A stretch of 20,446 bases of DNA from DASZZX01 sp036260415 (GCA_036260415.1 DASZZX010000121.1:1-20446), one strand, 5' to 3'; shown: positions 1 to 7,465, counted from the first letter of the stretch. The notes: generated by a model from the letters alone, not told the origin. Translations and numbers: made by a program.

Positions 1-828
1 CCAGAACGGCGCCACGATCAGTGGCCACACCGCCAGGCCGACCGCCACGCCCAGCAGGCCGCCGGAGGCGGTGGCGAGGTGCGCGGCACGGTGGCGCCCG
101 CCCCAGACCTCGGCCAGCGCCCACCACGCCCACACCAGCGCCGCGGTGGCCAGCAGTGCGGCCGGGGCGACGCCGTGCGCGAGCAGCAGCGGCGGGGCCC
201 ATGCGACGGCCGCCGCGGTGCACCGCGCGGTGCCCACGAACCCCCATCGCCGGCCGAGGCGTTCGGCTCCGAGCACCACCAGGCCAGCCGCCACGAACCC
301 GACCAGCCCGGCGCCGACGCGCGCATCGAGGGCAGGGACGGCGTCTGCCAGCCACGCCACCAGCCACGCCAAGGGCCCCGACGGAGGCGACCAGGGGTCG
401 TCGCCGAGGTCCCCGGCCGCCCAGCGCGCTCCCAGCGGGGCGAGACCGCCGCCGGCGTGCCACGCCGCCCCCGCGTGGACCACCATCGCCCCGATCGCCA
501 GCGCGGTGGCGGCGCCGGGACCGGTGCGGGGTTCCCACCGCAGCGGGGTCCGGACCGCGGCGGCCGTCAGCAGCCCGGCGAGCACGAGCCATCCCACCAG
601 CGCGGCGAGCCACCACGGGCCCCCACCGTCGCGACCGAACAGCACGGGGTCGGCGGTCACGACCGCACCGACGGTCGCGAACGCGGCGGCGATCATGGCC
701 ACGGCGACAGCCCAGCCGAGTCGGCGGACCGGCCGCAGGACGGCGAGGAGGACCACGAGCCCGACTGCCCAGGCCGCGCGCACGTCCAGGTCGGGCAGCA
801 GCTGCAGCACCATGTCCACGGGCGTCAC
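1..828 (-). CDS. Multi-pass integral membrane protein, C-terminally cut by the window edge
   Basis: Reading the minus strand from a GTG at 828 gives 276 residues with no stop before the window edge, so the gene is partial. The product is very hydrophobic, with likely membrane segments near residues 19-33, 38-58, 72-92, 106-124, 152-165, 172-188, 205-240 and 255-274. The loop between about residues 125 and 152 is Gly/Pro/Asp-rich (GDLGDDPWSPPSGPL), which loosely recalls the first large loop of GT-C glycosyltransferases such as DUF2029/GT87; this is only a guess, because no catalytic motif is clear. The GTG overlaps the TGA of the upstream SDR gene (GTGA, 825-828), so the two are probably translationally coupled. 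An alternative in-frame ATG lies at 813. The long open frames on the opposite strand are Arg/Pro-rich shadows. I am confident it is a membrane protein, not of its function. Confidence 0.72.
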   Translation of the reverse strand, partial: MTPVDMVLQLLPDLDVRAAWAVGLVVLLAVLRPVRRLGWAVAVAMIAAAFATVGAVVTADPVLFGRDGGGPWWLAALVGWLVLAGLLTAAAVRTPLRWEPRTGPGAATALAIGAMVVHAGAAWHAGGGLAPLGARWAAGDLGDDPWSPPSGPLAWLVAWLADAVPALDARVGAGLVGFVAAGLVVLGAERLGRRWGFVGTARCTAAAVAWAPPLLLAHGVAPAALLATAALVWAWWALAEVWGGRHRAAHLATASGGLLGVAVGLAVWPLIVAPFW

Positions 829-1901
829 CCCCGGGCGCGGCGGACGGCCGCCCCCGCCACCGTCAGCAGAAGGAGCAGCAGACCGGCCGCCGCCAGCCGC
901 AGGGTGCGGGTGCGCAGGCGCACGCCATGCTTGACGTGCACCCAGCCGGCGTGGGACGCGGCCAGCTCCCGTAGCGCGTCGCGGTTGGTGTGCTTGGGTC
1001 GCCAGCCGGTCGCCAGCAAGCGCTCGACGCTGAGCACCACCGGGTGCATGAGGTAGGACACGGACGCGGGGGGGCCGCCCACCAGGTCGAGCCGCCACAG
1101 CCGCTCGGCGAGCATGTGCGCCTCACCCTCGGGCACCTGCAGCGGCTTCTTGCCGGTGATGCTGAGGAACTCGTCGTACGACAGCCAGCCCTCGCAGGCG
1201 ACGTTGTAGGGGCCGGCGAGCTGCTCGTGCTCGATGGCGTGCTCGATCGCGCTGGCGACGTCCTCGACGTGGCTGAACTGCCACGGCGGTCGGTAGCCCT
1301 TGACCGCGAACACGCGCGGGATGCCGAGGGTGACGCCTTCGACGAGGTGGCGCACGAACCAGTTGTCCACATCCCAACCGGCGATGACCCACGGCCGCAG
1401 GATCACCATGCGGACCTCGGGATGCTCCTCAACCCAGGAGGCGAGCCATTGCTCGATATCGCGCTTGTCCTCGGCGTAGCCGAACCCGACGTTGGCTCGA
1501 AGCGGGGTGTCCTCGTCGAGCGGGACGTCGTTGTCGGGATGGGCGCCGTAGGCGACCGCGGAGGACAGGTAGACGACCATGCCGACACCGGCCTGTCGCG
1601 CGGACTGGACGACGTTGCGGGTGCCATCCACGTTGATCGAGCGCATCTCGCCGCGGTCGACCGTCTGGTCCATCAGGAACGCGAGGTGGACGACCACATC
1701 GCAACCTGCGAGCAGGTCGGCCAGGCCGGGGTCTCGGACGTCGGTGACCGTGAGCTGCAGCTTGGGGCTGTCGGGCAGGCCGGCGGGGGCGACGACGTCG
1801 AGGCCGACGACCCGATCGACGCGGGACGACGTCACCAGCCGCGGGATGAGTTCGCGGGCGATCCGGCCGCCGGCACCGGTGATCGCCACGGTGGTCCCCA
1901 T
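825..1901 (-). CDS. NAD(P)-dependent epimerase/dehydratase (extended SDR family)
   Basis: A 358-residue protein starts at ATG 1901, with a strong GGAGG about 8 bases upstream. The N-terminus carries the Rossmann dinucleotide motif TGAGGRIAREL (residues about 7-17). Asp-Val-Arg at the end of the third strand (TVTDVRD), the active-site SSAVAYG strand and the catalytic YAEDK (YxxxK) place it in the extended, epimerase-like SDRs acting on a nucleotide sugar or another NAD(P)-linked hydroxy/keto substrate. The middle (GYRPPWQFSHVEDVASAI) is the usual extended-SDR substrate-domain region. The last 30 residues form a hydrophobic segment (LRLAAAGLLLLLLTVAGAAV) followed by basic residues, an unusual C-terminal membrane anchor that fits the coupled membrane-protein gene downstream. 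An upstream in-frame extension to 2321 is Arg/Pro-rich and lacks a Shine-Dalgarno, so I reject it. Substrate unknown. Confidence 0.88.
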   Translation of the reverse strand: MGTTVAITGAGGRIARELIPRLVTSSRVDRVVGLDVVAPAGLPDSPKLQLTVTDVRDPGLADLLAGCDVVVHLAFLMDQTVDRGEMRSINVDGTRNVVQSARQAGVGMVVYLSSAVAYGAHPDNDVPLDEDTPLRANVGFGYAEDKRDIEQWLASWVEEHPEVRMVILRPWVIAGWDVDNWFVRHLVEGVTLGIPRVFAVKGYRPPWQFSHVEDVASAIEHAIEHEQLAGPYNVACEGWLSYDEFLSITGKKPLQVPEGEAHMLAERLWRLDLVGGPPASVSYLMHPVVLSVERLLATGWRPKHTNRDALRELAASHAGWVHVKHGVRLRTRTLRLAAAGLLLLLLTVAGAAVRRARG

Positions 1902-1977
1902 GCCAACGTCCTCCGGTGGCGCTCTGCGGCCCCGTCGCGGCGTCCCCCGTGCCGGCGGCGCGGGACGGCACACGCCG

Positions 1978-1995
1978 GCCGGTGACCGCAGCGTA
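1978..1995 (-). promoter_or_regulatory. Candidate -10 region of the SDR gene (shared 18-mer)
   Basis: On the minus strand TACGCTGCGGTCACCGGC begins with a TANNNT-type -10 hexamer (TACGCT, 1995-1990), 94 bases before the SDR start. The identical 18-mer lies upstream of the SCP2/hydrolase gene at 10246-10263. No convincing -35 hexamer is seen. The rest of 1902-2107, between the divergent SDR and metalloprotease genes, shows nothing else clear. Confidence 0.35.
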
Positions 1996-2107
1996 GGCAA
2001 GTGGCGCAGCTGCCGGGGCGCGCCCCTGCGGTCTCCGGGGCGGGGCGCGAGCACGCAGGGGGGAGAGGGCGCGTGCAGCCGCCCCCTGCTGCTGCCACAC
2101 TCGTCAC

Positions 2108-3586
2108 ATGGCACCGGAGGGACGTGGCGGCGAGGACGAACCGCAGCTGCCGGGAGACGTGTTCGCGTTGTTCGAGCAGCTCGGCGGCCCCCAGCTGCTC
2201 TCCCAGCTGCGCGCGACGATGGCCGGCGGTGGCGGACCGGTGAACTGGGAGCTCGCGCGTCGGAGCGCGCTCGAGCTCGCAGCCCCGGGCGACCGCCCGC
2301 CCGACCCGGCCGAGTCCGCACGCGGCGAGGAAGCGGTGCGCCTGGCCGAGCACTGGCTCGACGCGAGCTCGCTGCCGGCTCCGCGTGACGCGGGCCGCCT
2401 GGAGGTCGCCAGCCGTCAGACCTGGGTCAACGCGGCGCTGGCCGGGCTGCGTCCGTTGGTGGAGCCGGTCGCCCGGGCGCACGTGCGGGCCCTGGGCGAG
2501 CTGGTGGAGCAGCAGCTCGCGTCCGAAGGCGATCGTCTCGACCTCGGGGGGCTGGATCTGGGCGGGGCGCTCGGCGACCTGCGGACGCTGTTGGCGCCCA
2601 TGGGCGCGGTGCTGACGGGGGTGCAGGCGGGTCAGGTGATCGGCCAGCTCTCCCGGCAACTGCTCGGCCAGTTCGACCTGGGCATCCCGACGGCCGACCC
2701 GGCCGTCGCCTACCAGCTCGCCGTCAACGTCGCGGAGTCCTTCGAGGGCTACGGCCTGGACCCCACCGAAGTGGCCGTGGTGCTGGCGCTGCACGAGACG
2801 GCGCACCGCCGCCAGTACCACGCGGTGTCGTGGCTCGCCGCGCACGTCCACGGGCTGGTCTCCTCGTTCGCCGCCGGCACCACCATCGACGCCGAGCGAC
2901 TGATGGACGTGACCCGCGGCGTGATGGCCGAGGTCGATCCGCAGGATCCGGAGTCGCTGCGGGCGGCGATGGAGCGGGCCGCCGGGTTTCGTCTGGAGCC
3001 CACCCCCGCCCAGCGGCGCGTCCTGGAACGGCTCCAGGGGGTCATCTGCCTCCTGCAGGCGTGGGCGCGGTGGGAGGTGCGCGCCGCCGCCAGCGCCCGG
3101 TTGCCCAACCTGGCACGCATCGAGGAGGTCCTGCGCCGCCGTCGTGCCACCCACGGTGACGGCGAGCGCCAGCTCGCGGACCTCCTGGGTCTGGACCTCA
3201 AGCCGGAGGACGAGACCTCCGGTGACCGCTTCGTGGCGACGGTGCACGACGCGCGGGGGCCCGCCGGTCTGCGTGGCGCGCTGGCCCACCCGGAGAACCT
3301 GCCTGACGCAGAGGAGCTCACGGACCCGTCGCGGTGGCTGGCGCGCATGGCGGCCGGCGAAGCGATCCCCGACGACCCATCGGCGCTGTTCGACGCAGGG
3401 CACGCACCACCCAGTCCTCCGGGGGGACGCGGCGAGGGCGGTCCGAGCCCGGCTGAGGGTGGAGCCGACGACCACCCTGACCCTGCCCCGGGCGGCGTCG
3501 CGGACGAGGGCGAGGGCGGCGACGGCGATCAGGAGGGCCCGGGCGGTAGAGGCGGCCCCCCGCCGGGTGGCGACCCCTCGCCCTGA
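2108..3586 (+). CDS. Zincin-like metalloprotease, DUF2342 / Zincin_2 family
   Basis: This 492-residue protein has the zincin signature HETAH (H229, E230, H233, followed by RRQ) in a helix preceded by EVAVVLAL, and the long helical N-terminal half (residues 15-215) typical of DUF2342. The family is common in Actinomycetota, often called 'zinc-dependent metalloprotease' or 'coenzyme F420 biosynthesis-associated protein', without an established substrate. Residues about 425-492 are a disordered Gly/Pro/Asp/Glu-rich tail. The ATG at 2108 has no Shine-Dalgarno (CTCGTCAC precedes it), so the mRNA may be leaderless; a weak CACACT hexamer sits at 2096-2101. No signal peptide or membrane segment is visible, so it is probably cytoplasmic. 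Its 3' end overlaps the convergent YgjP-like metalloprotease gene by 58 bases. Family assignment is firm; peptidase activity is inferred from the motif. Confidence 0.88.
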   Translation: MAPEGRGGEDEPQLPGDVFALFEQLGGPQLLSQLRATMAGGGGPVNWELARRSALELAAPGDRPPDPAESARGEEAVRLAEHWLDASSLPAPRDAGRLEVASRQTWVNAALAGLRPLVEPVARAHVRALGELVEQQLASEGDRLDLGGLDLGGALGDLRTLLAPMGAVLTGVQAGQVIGQLSRQLLGQFDLGIPTADPAVAYQLAVNVAESFEGYGLDPTEVAVVLALHETAHRRQYHAVSWLAAHVHGLVSSFAAGTTIDAERLMDVTRGVMAEVDPQDPESLRAAMERAAGFRLEPTPAQRRVLERLQGVICLLQAWARWEVRAAASARLPNLARIEEVLRRRRATHGDGERQLADLLGLDLKPEDETSGDRFVATVHDARGPAGLRGALAHPENLPDAEELTDPSRWLARMAAGEAIPDDPSALFDAGHAPPSPPGGRGEGGPSPAEGGADDHPDPAPGGVADEGEGGDGDQEGPGGRGGPPPGGDPSP

Positions 3587-4137
3587 TTCGCCGCGCCCGA
3601 GGTCGCGGCCGCGTGGGCGACGCCTTCCAGGAAGCCGCGCGCCCTCTGAGCGGAGGGGTAACGGTCGACCAGGCGCCAGAACGCGGGGGTGTGGCCGGCC
3701 TCCTGCAGGTGGACCAGCTCGTGCACGAGCACGTAGTCGAGCACGTAGGCCGGGTGGTCCGCCAACCGGCGGCTGATGCGGATCACACCGTCCGTCGGGG
3801 TGCACGAGCCGTGGCGCCGCTCCATGCGACCCGACCAGCGCACCTGCCGTGCGCGGATCCCGCCCAGATAGCGGTCCGCCAGCTGGTCCGCCCGCCGCTG
3901 CAGGGCCACGTCACCGCCGACGCGCCGGGCACGCTCCGCGCCCGTCACCCGGTCCACCAGGCGGGCGATCAGCCGTTCTTCCTCGTCGGCTGGGAGTCCA
4001 GCCGGCAGCTGGACGACCACCACACCGTCGCGCGCATGGGCGCTGGCGGTGCGGCGACGCCGGTGGCTGCGACGCAGTTCCACCGCAGGGCGCCCGACGT
4101 CGGCAGGACGCCGCTCGATGGTGATCCATGCGGCCAC
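3529..4137 (-). CDS. YgjP-like (DUF45 / SprT-related) zinc metallopeptidase
   Basis: From GTG 4137, with GGAG six bases upstream, the product is 202 residues. It has the family's conserved order: WSGRMERRHGSCTPTDGVIRIS (about 101-122, the W-GSC region preceding the active site), then HELVH (H139, E140, H143) and the third zinc ligand in GHTPAFW (H149). YgjP/WLM proteins are small cytoplasmic zincins related to SprT and wss1-type proteases; the substrate in actinobacteria is not established. The central part (residues 50-95) is helical and charged. The C-terminal 30 residues are Gly/Pro-rich and encoded inside the overlap with the convergent DUF2342 gene. A longer open frame upstream to 4587 is Arg/Ser-rich and has no better start, so the GTG is preferred. 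Confidence 0.86.
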   Translation of the reverse strand: MAAWITIERRPADVGRPAVELRRSHRRRRTASAHARDGVVVVQLPAGLPADEEERLIARLVDRVTGAERARRVGGDVALQRRADQLADRYLGGIRARQVRWSGRMERRHGSCTPTDGVIRISRRLADHPAYVLDYVLVHELVHLQEAGHTPAFWRLVDRYPSAQRARGFLEGVAHAAATSGAANQGEGSPPGGGPPLPPGPS

Positions 4138-4694
4138 GTCGTCTCCGGGACCTGTGGACACCGGGAAGCTAGCCGCGACCTGCGACGGTCCCCGGCGCGC
4201 GGTCGCGCTCGCCCGTGGAACGCCGCAGCGCGCAGCAGCCGCACGGAGGCGCGCGACGCCCTCGTGGGTCGTCGTGTCAACAGGCTGTGGGCGACCCACG
4301 TGCCGTGACGGCCCATCCGAGCCGCAGGACGGCCGGGGCGCCGCGGAGCGCTCGGCCGCGTCCACAGCGCCCTCCGGTCGTCCACAGACGTCGCCCACAA
4401 GACATCCACGCGTCGATCGAGATCGCGTCGAAGCGGGCGTCCTCCTGCTGGCGCAGCGCCGTACCGTCCTGGCGAGGCCCCTCGCGGCTGGCCCGCGCTG
4501 TCGGTGCTCCAAGGGGAAGGCAGCAGCCGACAGCAGCGGGACGGCCGTTCGGGGCCTCAGGCTGCGGGTACCTGACGCACCGGGCACCTACGGCGCCGGG
4601 CACCCCCACGCCTGCGGGCCCTGCGTCGGCGACATCCTGGCTCGGGCCCACCGTCGCAACACGTCAGCCGAACCCGGCCTGCGTGCCTCCTGGC
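4138..4694. other. Gene-free intergenic region with DnaA-box-like nonamers
   Basis: No frame in this 557-bp stretch gives a recognisable protein; all translations are Arg/Ala/Pro-rich. The half upstream of the YgjP-like gene contains five sequences resembling the high-GC DnaA box TTGTCCACA: 4153-4161 (complement, 8 of 9), 4286-4294 (complement, 7 of 9), 4358-4366 (7 of 9), 4378-4386 (8 of 9) and 4391-4399 (7 of 9). A perfect TTGACA lies on the minus strand at 4280-4275, but no TANNNT hexamer follows at 16-18 bases. The half next to the RlpA stop shows no strong hairpin. Confidence 0.5.
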
Positions 4695-5324
4695 CTACAG
4701 CGGCTGCACGGTCACAGGTGCCACGCCGGACGTCCTCATCGCCAGCCTGTCGGCAGCGGCCAGCGACAGGTCGATCATCCGGCCGTCGACGTAGGGCCCC
4801 CGGTCGTTGATGCGCACCACGACGCTGCGTCCGTTCCTCTGGTTGGTGACGCGGACCAGCGTCCCCAGCGCCAGCGTGCGGTGCGCGGCGGTCAGCTTCG
4901 CCGGGTCGTAGGCCTCCCCGCTGGCGGTCCGGTCGCCCACGAAGCCGGGCCCGTACCACGATGCGCGCCCCTCCAAGACAGTGGGGGGTTGGGCGGTGCG
5001 ATCGGCATGGGTGGGCGCCGGCGGGGTGTGGACCTGCGCGGGCCCGCCCGGCGGTGCAGGCGCCGCTTGGATGCTGGCGCCCGCAGCGCGCACCGGCGCG
5101 CTGTGCTTCCGGGGTGGTTGCGGCCGGCTCGGCAAGGCGATCGCCGCCGCGGCGAGGAGCGCCGCGAGGCTCCCGAGCAGACCGACACGGACAGCGGGAC
5201 GTTGGTGTGGACGTGGCAGGGTAGACCTCTCCGAGCGGGGACATGCGATCGTCCGGACGGTGCGCCAAACGCATGGCGACCGCGGATCACCTCGACTGTA
5301 CGGACTCGACGCCCACGTGTGCAA
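4695..5324 (-). CDS. rlpA: RlpA-like double-psi beta-barrel (septal/peptidoglycan) protein
   Basis: The C-terminal 95 residues are a canonical RlpA double-psi beta-barrel: EGRASWYGPGFVGDRTASGE, then LTAAHRTLALGT with the catalytic-type His (H148) and VVVRINDRGPY with the catalytic-type Asp (D174), ending MIDLSLAAADRLAM. In Pseudomonas, RlpA cleaves denuded peptidoglycan glycans at the septum. A hydrophobic segment (residues 46-65, VRVGLLGSLAALLAAAAIAL) followed by a Pro/Ala-rich linker (66-116) predicts export or a membrane anchor; there is no lipobox Cys. The start is doubtful: TTG at 5324 has no Shine-Dalgarno and leaves 45 odd residues before the signal segment, and there is no in-frame ATG or GTG. 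A GGAGAGG sits six bases before a CTG at 5219, giving a clean 174-residue exported protein. The gene is divergent from the HAD gene. Confidence 0.85.
   Translation of the reverse strand: MHTWASSPYSRGDPRSPCVWRTVRTIACPRSERSTLPRPHQRPAVRVGLLGSLAALLAAAAIALPSRPQPPRKHSAPVRAAGASIQAAPAPPGGPAQVHTPPAPTHADRTAQPPTVLEGRASWYGPGFVGDRTASGEAYDPAKLTAAHRTLALGTLVRVTNQRNGRSVVVRINDRGPYVDGRMIDLSLAAADRLAMRTSGVAPVTVQPL
5295..5324 (-). promoter_or_regulatory. Candidate promoter of the rlpA-like gene
   Basis: On the minus strand TTGCAC (5324-5319) and TACAGT (5300-5295) are separated by 18 bases, a fair sigma70-type pair in an unusually AT-rich spot (5318-5336). If used, transcription would start near 5288, downstream of the TTG at 5324. 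That would exclude the TTG and support initiation at the CTG at 5219. Confidence 0.35.
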
Positions 5325-5417
5325 ACTTTATTTAGCGACGTGCGTACAGATGCGAGCGAACGGGTGGGGCCGCGACGGTCTGTAGGCTCGGTGGCAGCGG
5401 GCGAGGAGGCAACCGAA

Positions 5418-6302
5418 GTGGGATCCGAAGGCTCCGAGGGTTCCGAGCGCACACCACGCGCGGAGGAGGGTCCCGCGGGGGTGTCGGCTCCGCACCATCG
5501 GCGGCGGGCTGCTGCGTTCTTCGACCTCGACCGCACGTTGATCAGCGGGGCGTCGACGTTCACCTTCGGGATCGCCGCGTGGCGCAACGACATGATCCCC
5601 ACGCGTGAGCTGCTGTCGGATGCGGTGAACGCGCTGATCTTCCGTCTGACGGGTGGCTCCGAGGAGCGCGTTGAGTCCACCCGCGAGCGCATCCTCCACG
5701 CCGTGGCCGGCCAGCAGGTGGAGGACTTCCTCGCCCTCAACGACGAGATCGTGCCCCGGTTGCTGTCGAAGCTGCGTCCCGAGTCCAGGAGCCTGCTGGA
5801 GATGCACGCCGAGGCCGACCGCGACCGCTTCATCGTCAGCGCCACTCCGCGCGAGCTCGTCGAGCCGCTGGCGAGGGCGCTCGACGTGGAGGGCGCGATC
5901 GGAACGGAGTCCGAGATCGTCGACGGCTGTTACACCGGCGAGCTCGACGGGCCGTTCGCGTACGGGCAGGGCAAAGCGGAGGCCATCGAGAAGCTCGCCG
6001 CCGAACGCGGCTACGACCTGCGTCTGTCATACGCCTACAGTGACTCCTCGAGCGACCTGCCGATGCTGGAACTGGTCGGTCACCCGGTGGCGGTCAACCC
6101 CGATCGCACGCTGGAGACGGTCGCCCACCAGCGCGGGTGGCCGATCGTCGTGTTCAGTCGCAAGGCCAAGCGCGTGGTCAAGACCACCACGGCGGCCACC
6201 AGCGCAGCCGGCCTCGCGGTCGCGACCTACCTGCTCGGGCGGCGGCACGGACGCATCTCGACCGAGGCGCAGCAGGGCCGGCTGAGCGCGCTGGTGGGAT
6301 GA
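5418..6302 (+). CDS. HAD-IB family phosphatase (SerB-like) with C-terminal hydrophobic segment
   Basis: A GTG at 5418 with GAGGAGG eight bases upstream gives 294 residues. HAD motif I is FFDLDRT (D36, D38, T40), motif II is the Ser in FIVSATPRELVEPLA, and motifs III/IV are the Lys in YGQGKAEAIEKLA and the acidic YAYSDSSSDLPMLELVG. This is the HAD-IB hydrolase group (TIGR01490-like; phosphoserine-phosphatase relatives), which carries a helical cap between motifs I and II, here residues about 50-145. Near the C-terminus KTTTAATSAAGLAVATYLLG is a possible membrane-associated helix followed by RRHGR. The substrate cannot be read; actinobacterial relatives are often simply 'HAD-IB hydrolase'. A possible -10 hexamer TAGGCT lies at 5383-5388, 30 bases before the start. 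The frame is open much further upstream (to 4215), but that part is not protein-like. It overlaps the Fic gene by four bases. Confidence 0.9.
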   Translation: MGSEGSEGSERTPRAEEGPAGVSAPHHRRRAAAFFDLDRTLISGASTFTFGIAAWRNDMIPTRELLSDAVNALIFRLTGGSEERVESTRERILHAVAGQQVEDFLALNDEIVPRLLSKLRPESRSLLEMHAEADRDRFIVSATPRELVEPLARALDVEGAIGTESEIVDGCYTGELDGPFAYGQGKAEAIEKLAAERGYDLRLSYAYSDSSSDLPMLELVGHPVAVNPDRTLETVAHQRGWPIVVFSRKAKRVVKTTTAATSAAGLAVATYLLGRRHGRISTEAQQGRLSALVG

Positions 6303-7390
6303 GCCAGGTGTCCACCCGCGAGGGGGCACGTCCGGCCTTCTCGCTCAGCCCTCACCTGGTCACGCTGCTGGCCGAGACCGAGCGGCTGGCTGCTCTGCTC
6401 CCGACGTCAGCCGACGGGCCGGTCGCCGAGCGGCTGCGTTCGGAAGCGGCGGTGGCGTCCATGCGGCTCGACGGCTCGCCGGTCGGCGACGTCGCCGATG
6501 CGGAGGCTGCCCTCGGGGAGGCCCTCCTCGCCGGGGGCCGGGTGGCCGACCGTGAGCCCCGGTCGAGCGGGACGTGGCTGGACGTGCTGGCGCGCGAGCA
6601 GCCCGACCGGGTGATGCTGGGTCTGGAGTACCAGGGCGTGCGCACCGCGATGGCGGCCGACGATCTCGCGGCGCGCCTCACGCACGCTCCTGAGCGGGCC
6701 CTGAACGCATTGCACGCGCGGCTGACGGCCGGTCTGCTGCCCGACGGCGCAGCGGGACGCCTGCGGACCAGCGTCCAGGCGGTGCACGACGCCAGCGTGG
6801 GCCAGGTGATCTACCGCACGGCGGCACCTGAGCGGTTACGAGGGGGCCTGACGATGCTGGCGGCGTGGGTTCGATCCGCCGGCGCGCGCGAGCACCCGCT
6901 GGTCCGCAGCGGAGTGACGCACCAGCTCCTGCTTGAGCTGCACCCGTTCGAGGCGGCGAACGGGCGTCTGGCGAGGGCGGCGGCGCGGCTGCTGCTGCGC
7001 GCCGGCGGCCTCGATCCCGGAGGGGTCGCGGTCCCGGAGGTGGTCCTGGCGTCCGACCCGATCGGCTACTACCGGGAGGTGGCCGCCACCCTGCGACGCC
7101 GTGACCTCACCATCTGGCTGGAGCGGTGGGGCGAGGCCGTGGCGGCCGGGCTGCGGCGCGCCGCGCGGGATCTCGACGTCCTGACCGCTGAGGTGCCGGC
7201 GCGTGCGGCCGCCTTCGTGACCGTCTGGGAGGAGCCGAACTTCACGGTCGTCGACTACCGCGACGAGGTGGGCGTGGACGCGGTGGCCACGCGCGCCGAC
7301 CTGGTGGCCCTGCTCGACGCGGGACGGGTCGAGCGCGTTCTGGGAGCCCGTGGGCTGCGGTTCCGGGTCGTCGGCCACACCGCTGACTGA
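6299..7390 (+). CDS. Fic-domain protein with degenerate active-site and inhibitory motifs
   Basis: This 363-residue protein starts at the ATG of an ATGA overlap with the HAD gene, implying co-translation. The Fic core shows HPFEAANGRLAR (residues 215-226), matching HPFx[D/E]GNGRxxR in His, Pro, Phe, Asn, Gly and both Arg, but with Ala at the acidic Mg-binding position (A219) and Ala for the first Gly (A220). Upstream, ASMRLDG (S54 to G59) fits the inhibitory helix [S/T]xxxE[G/N] with Asp for Glu. The segment HPLVRSGVTHQLLLELHPF before the motif is the usual helix-loop leading into it. The last 80 residues contain a beta-rich stretch (EEPNFTVVDYRDEVGV) and a small winged-helix-like end. Typical Fic proteins AMPylate target proteins; with these changes activity is uncertain. 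It may be a clade with a different reaction rather than a dead copy, since the fold is otherwise intact. Confidence 0.85.
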   Translation: MSQVSTREGARPAFSLSPHLVTLLAETERLAALLPTSADGPVAERLRSEAAVASMRLDGSPVGDVADAEAALGEALLAGGRVADREPRSSGTWLDVLAREQPDRVMLGLEYQGVRTAMAADDLAARLTHAPERALNALHARLTAGLLPDGAAGRLRTSVQAVHDASVGQVIYRTAAPERLRGGLTMLAAWVRSAGAREHPLVRSGVTHQLLLELHPFEAANGRLARAAARLLLRAGGLDPGGVAVPEVVLASDPIGYYREVAATLRRRDLTIWLERWGEAVAAGLRRAARDLDVLTAEVPARAAAFVTVWEEPNFTVVDYRDEVGVDAVATRADLVALLDAGRVERVLGARGLRFRVVGHTAD

Positions 7391-7420
7391 ACCCTCACCG
7401 CCCGCGGGCCACCCCCGACG

Positions 7421-7454
7421 CAACCCGCCGCCGCCCGGTGTCCGGGCGGGGTTG
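7421..7454. terminator. Bidirectional hairpin between convergent fic and dehalogenase genes
   Basis: CCGCCCGG (7431-7438) and CCGGGCGG (7442-7449) form a perfect 8-bp stem with a three-base loop. CAACC (7421-7425) and GGTTG (7450-7454) can extend it by five pairs across a five-base bulge. There is no T-tract, as is common for actinobacterial terminators. It lies in the 75-bp gap between two convergent genes. Confidence 0.6.
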
Positions 7455-7465
7455 GAAGCCGGCCG

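Noticed and set aside
21..1056. Three long overlapping open frames on the plus strand
   Set aside because: Their products are Arg/Pro/Ala/His-rich without domains. The minus strand in the same place gives a convincing multi-pass membrane protein in phase with a coupled start.
1902..3805. Long minus-strand open frame antisense to the DUF2342 gene
   Set aside because: It is a shadow of the real gene: no motif, low-complexity Arg/Gln/His-rich product, no ribosome site.
4138..4694. Chromosomal origin of replication
   Set aside because: Several DnaA-box-like sites are present, but no dnaA, dnaN or rpmH neighbour and no AT-rich unwinding region. Kept only as a possible secondary cluster.
4215..5417. 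A roughly 400-residue N-terminal extension of the HAD protein
   Set aside because: The frame is open, but the extension is compositionally random, runs through the rlpA-like gene on the other strand, and the GTG at 5418 has an excellent Shine-Dalgarno.
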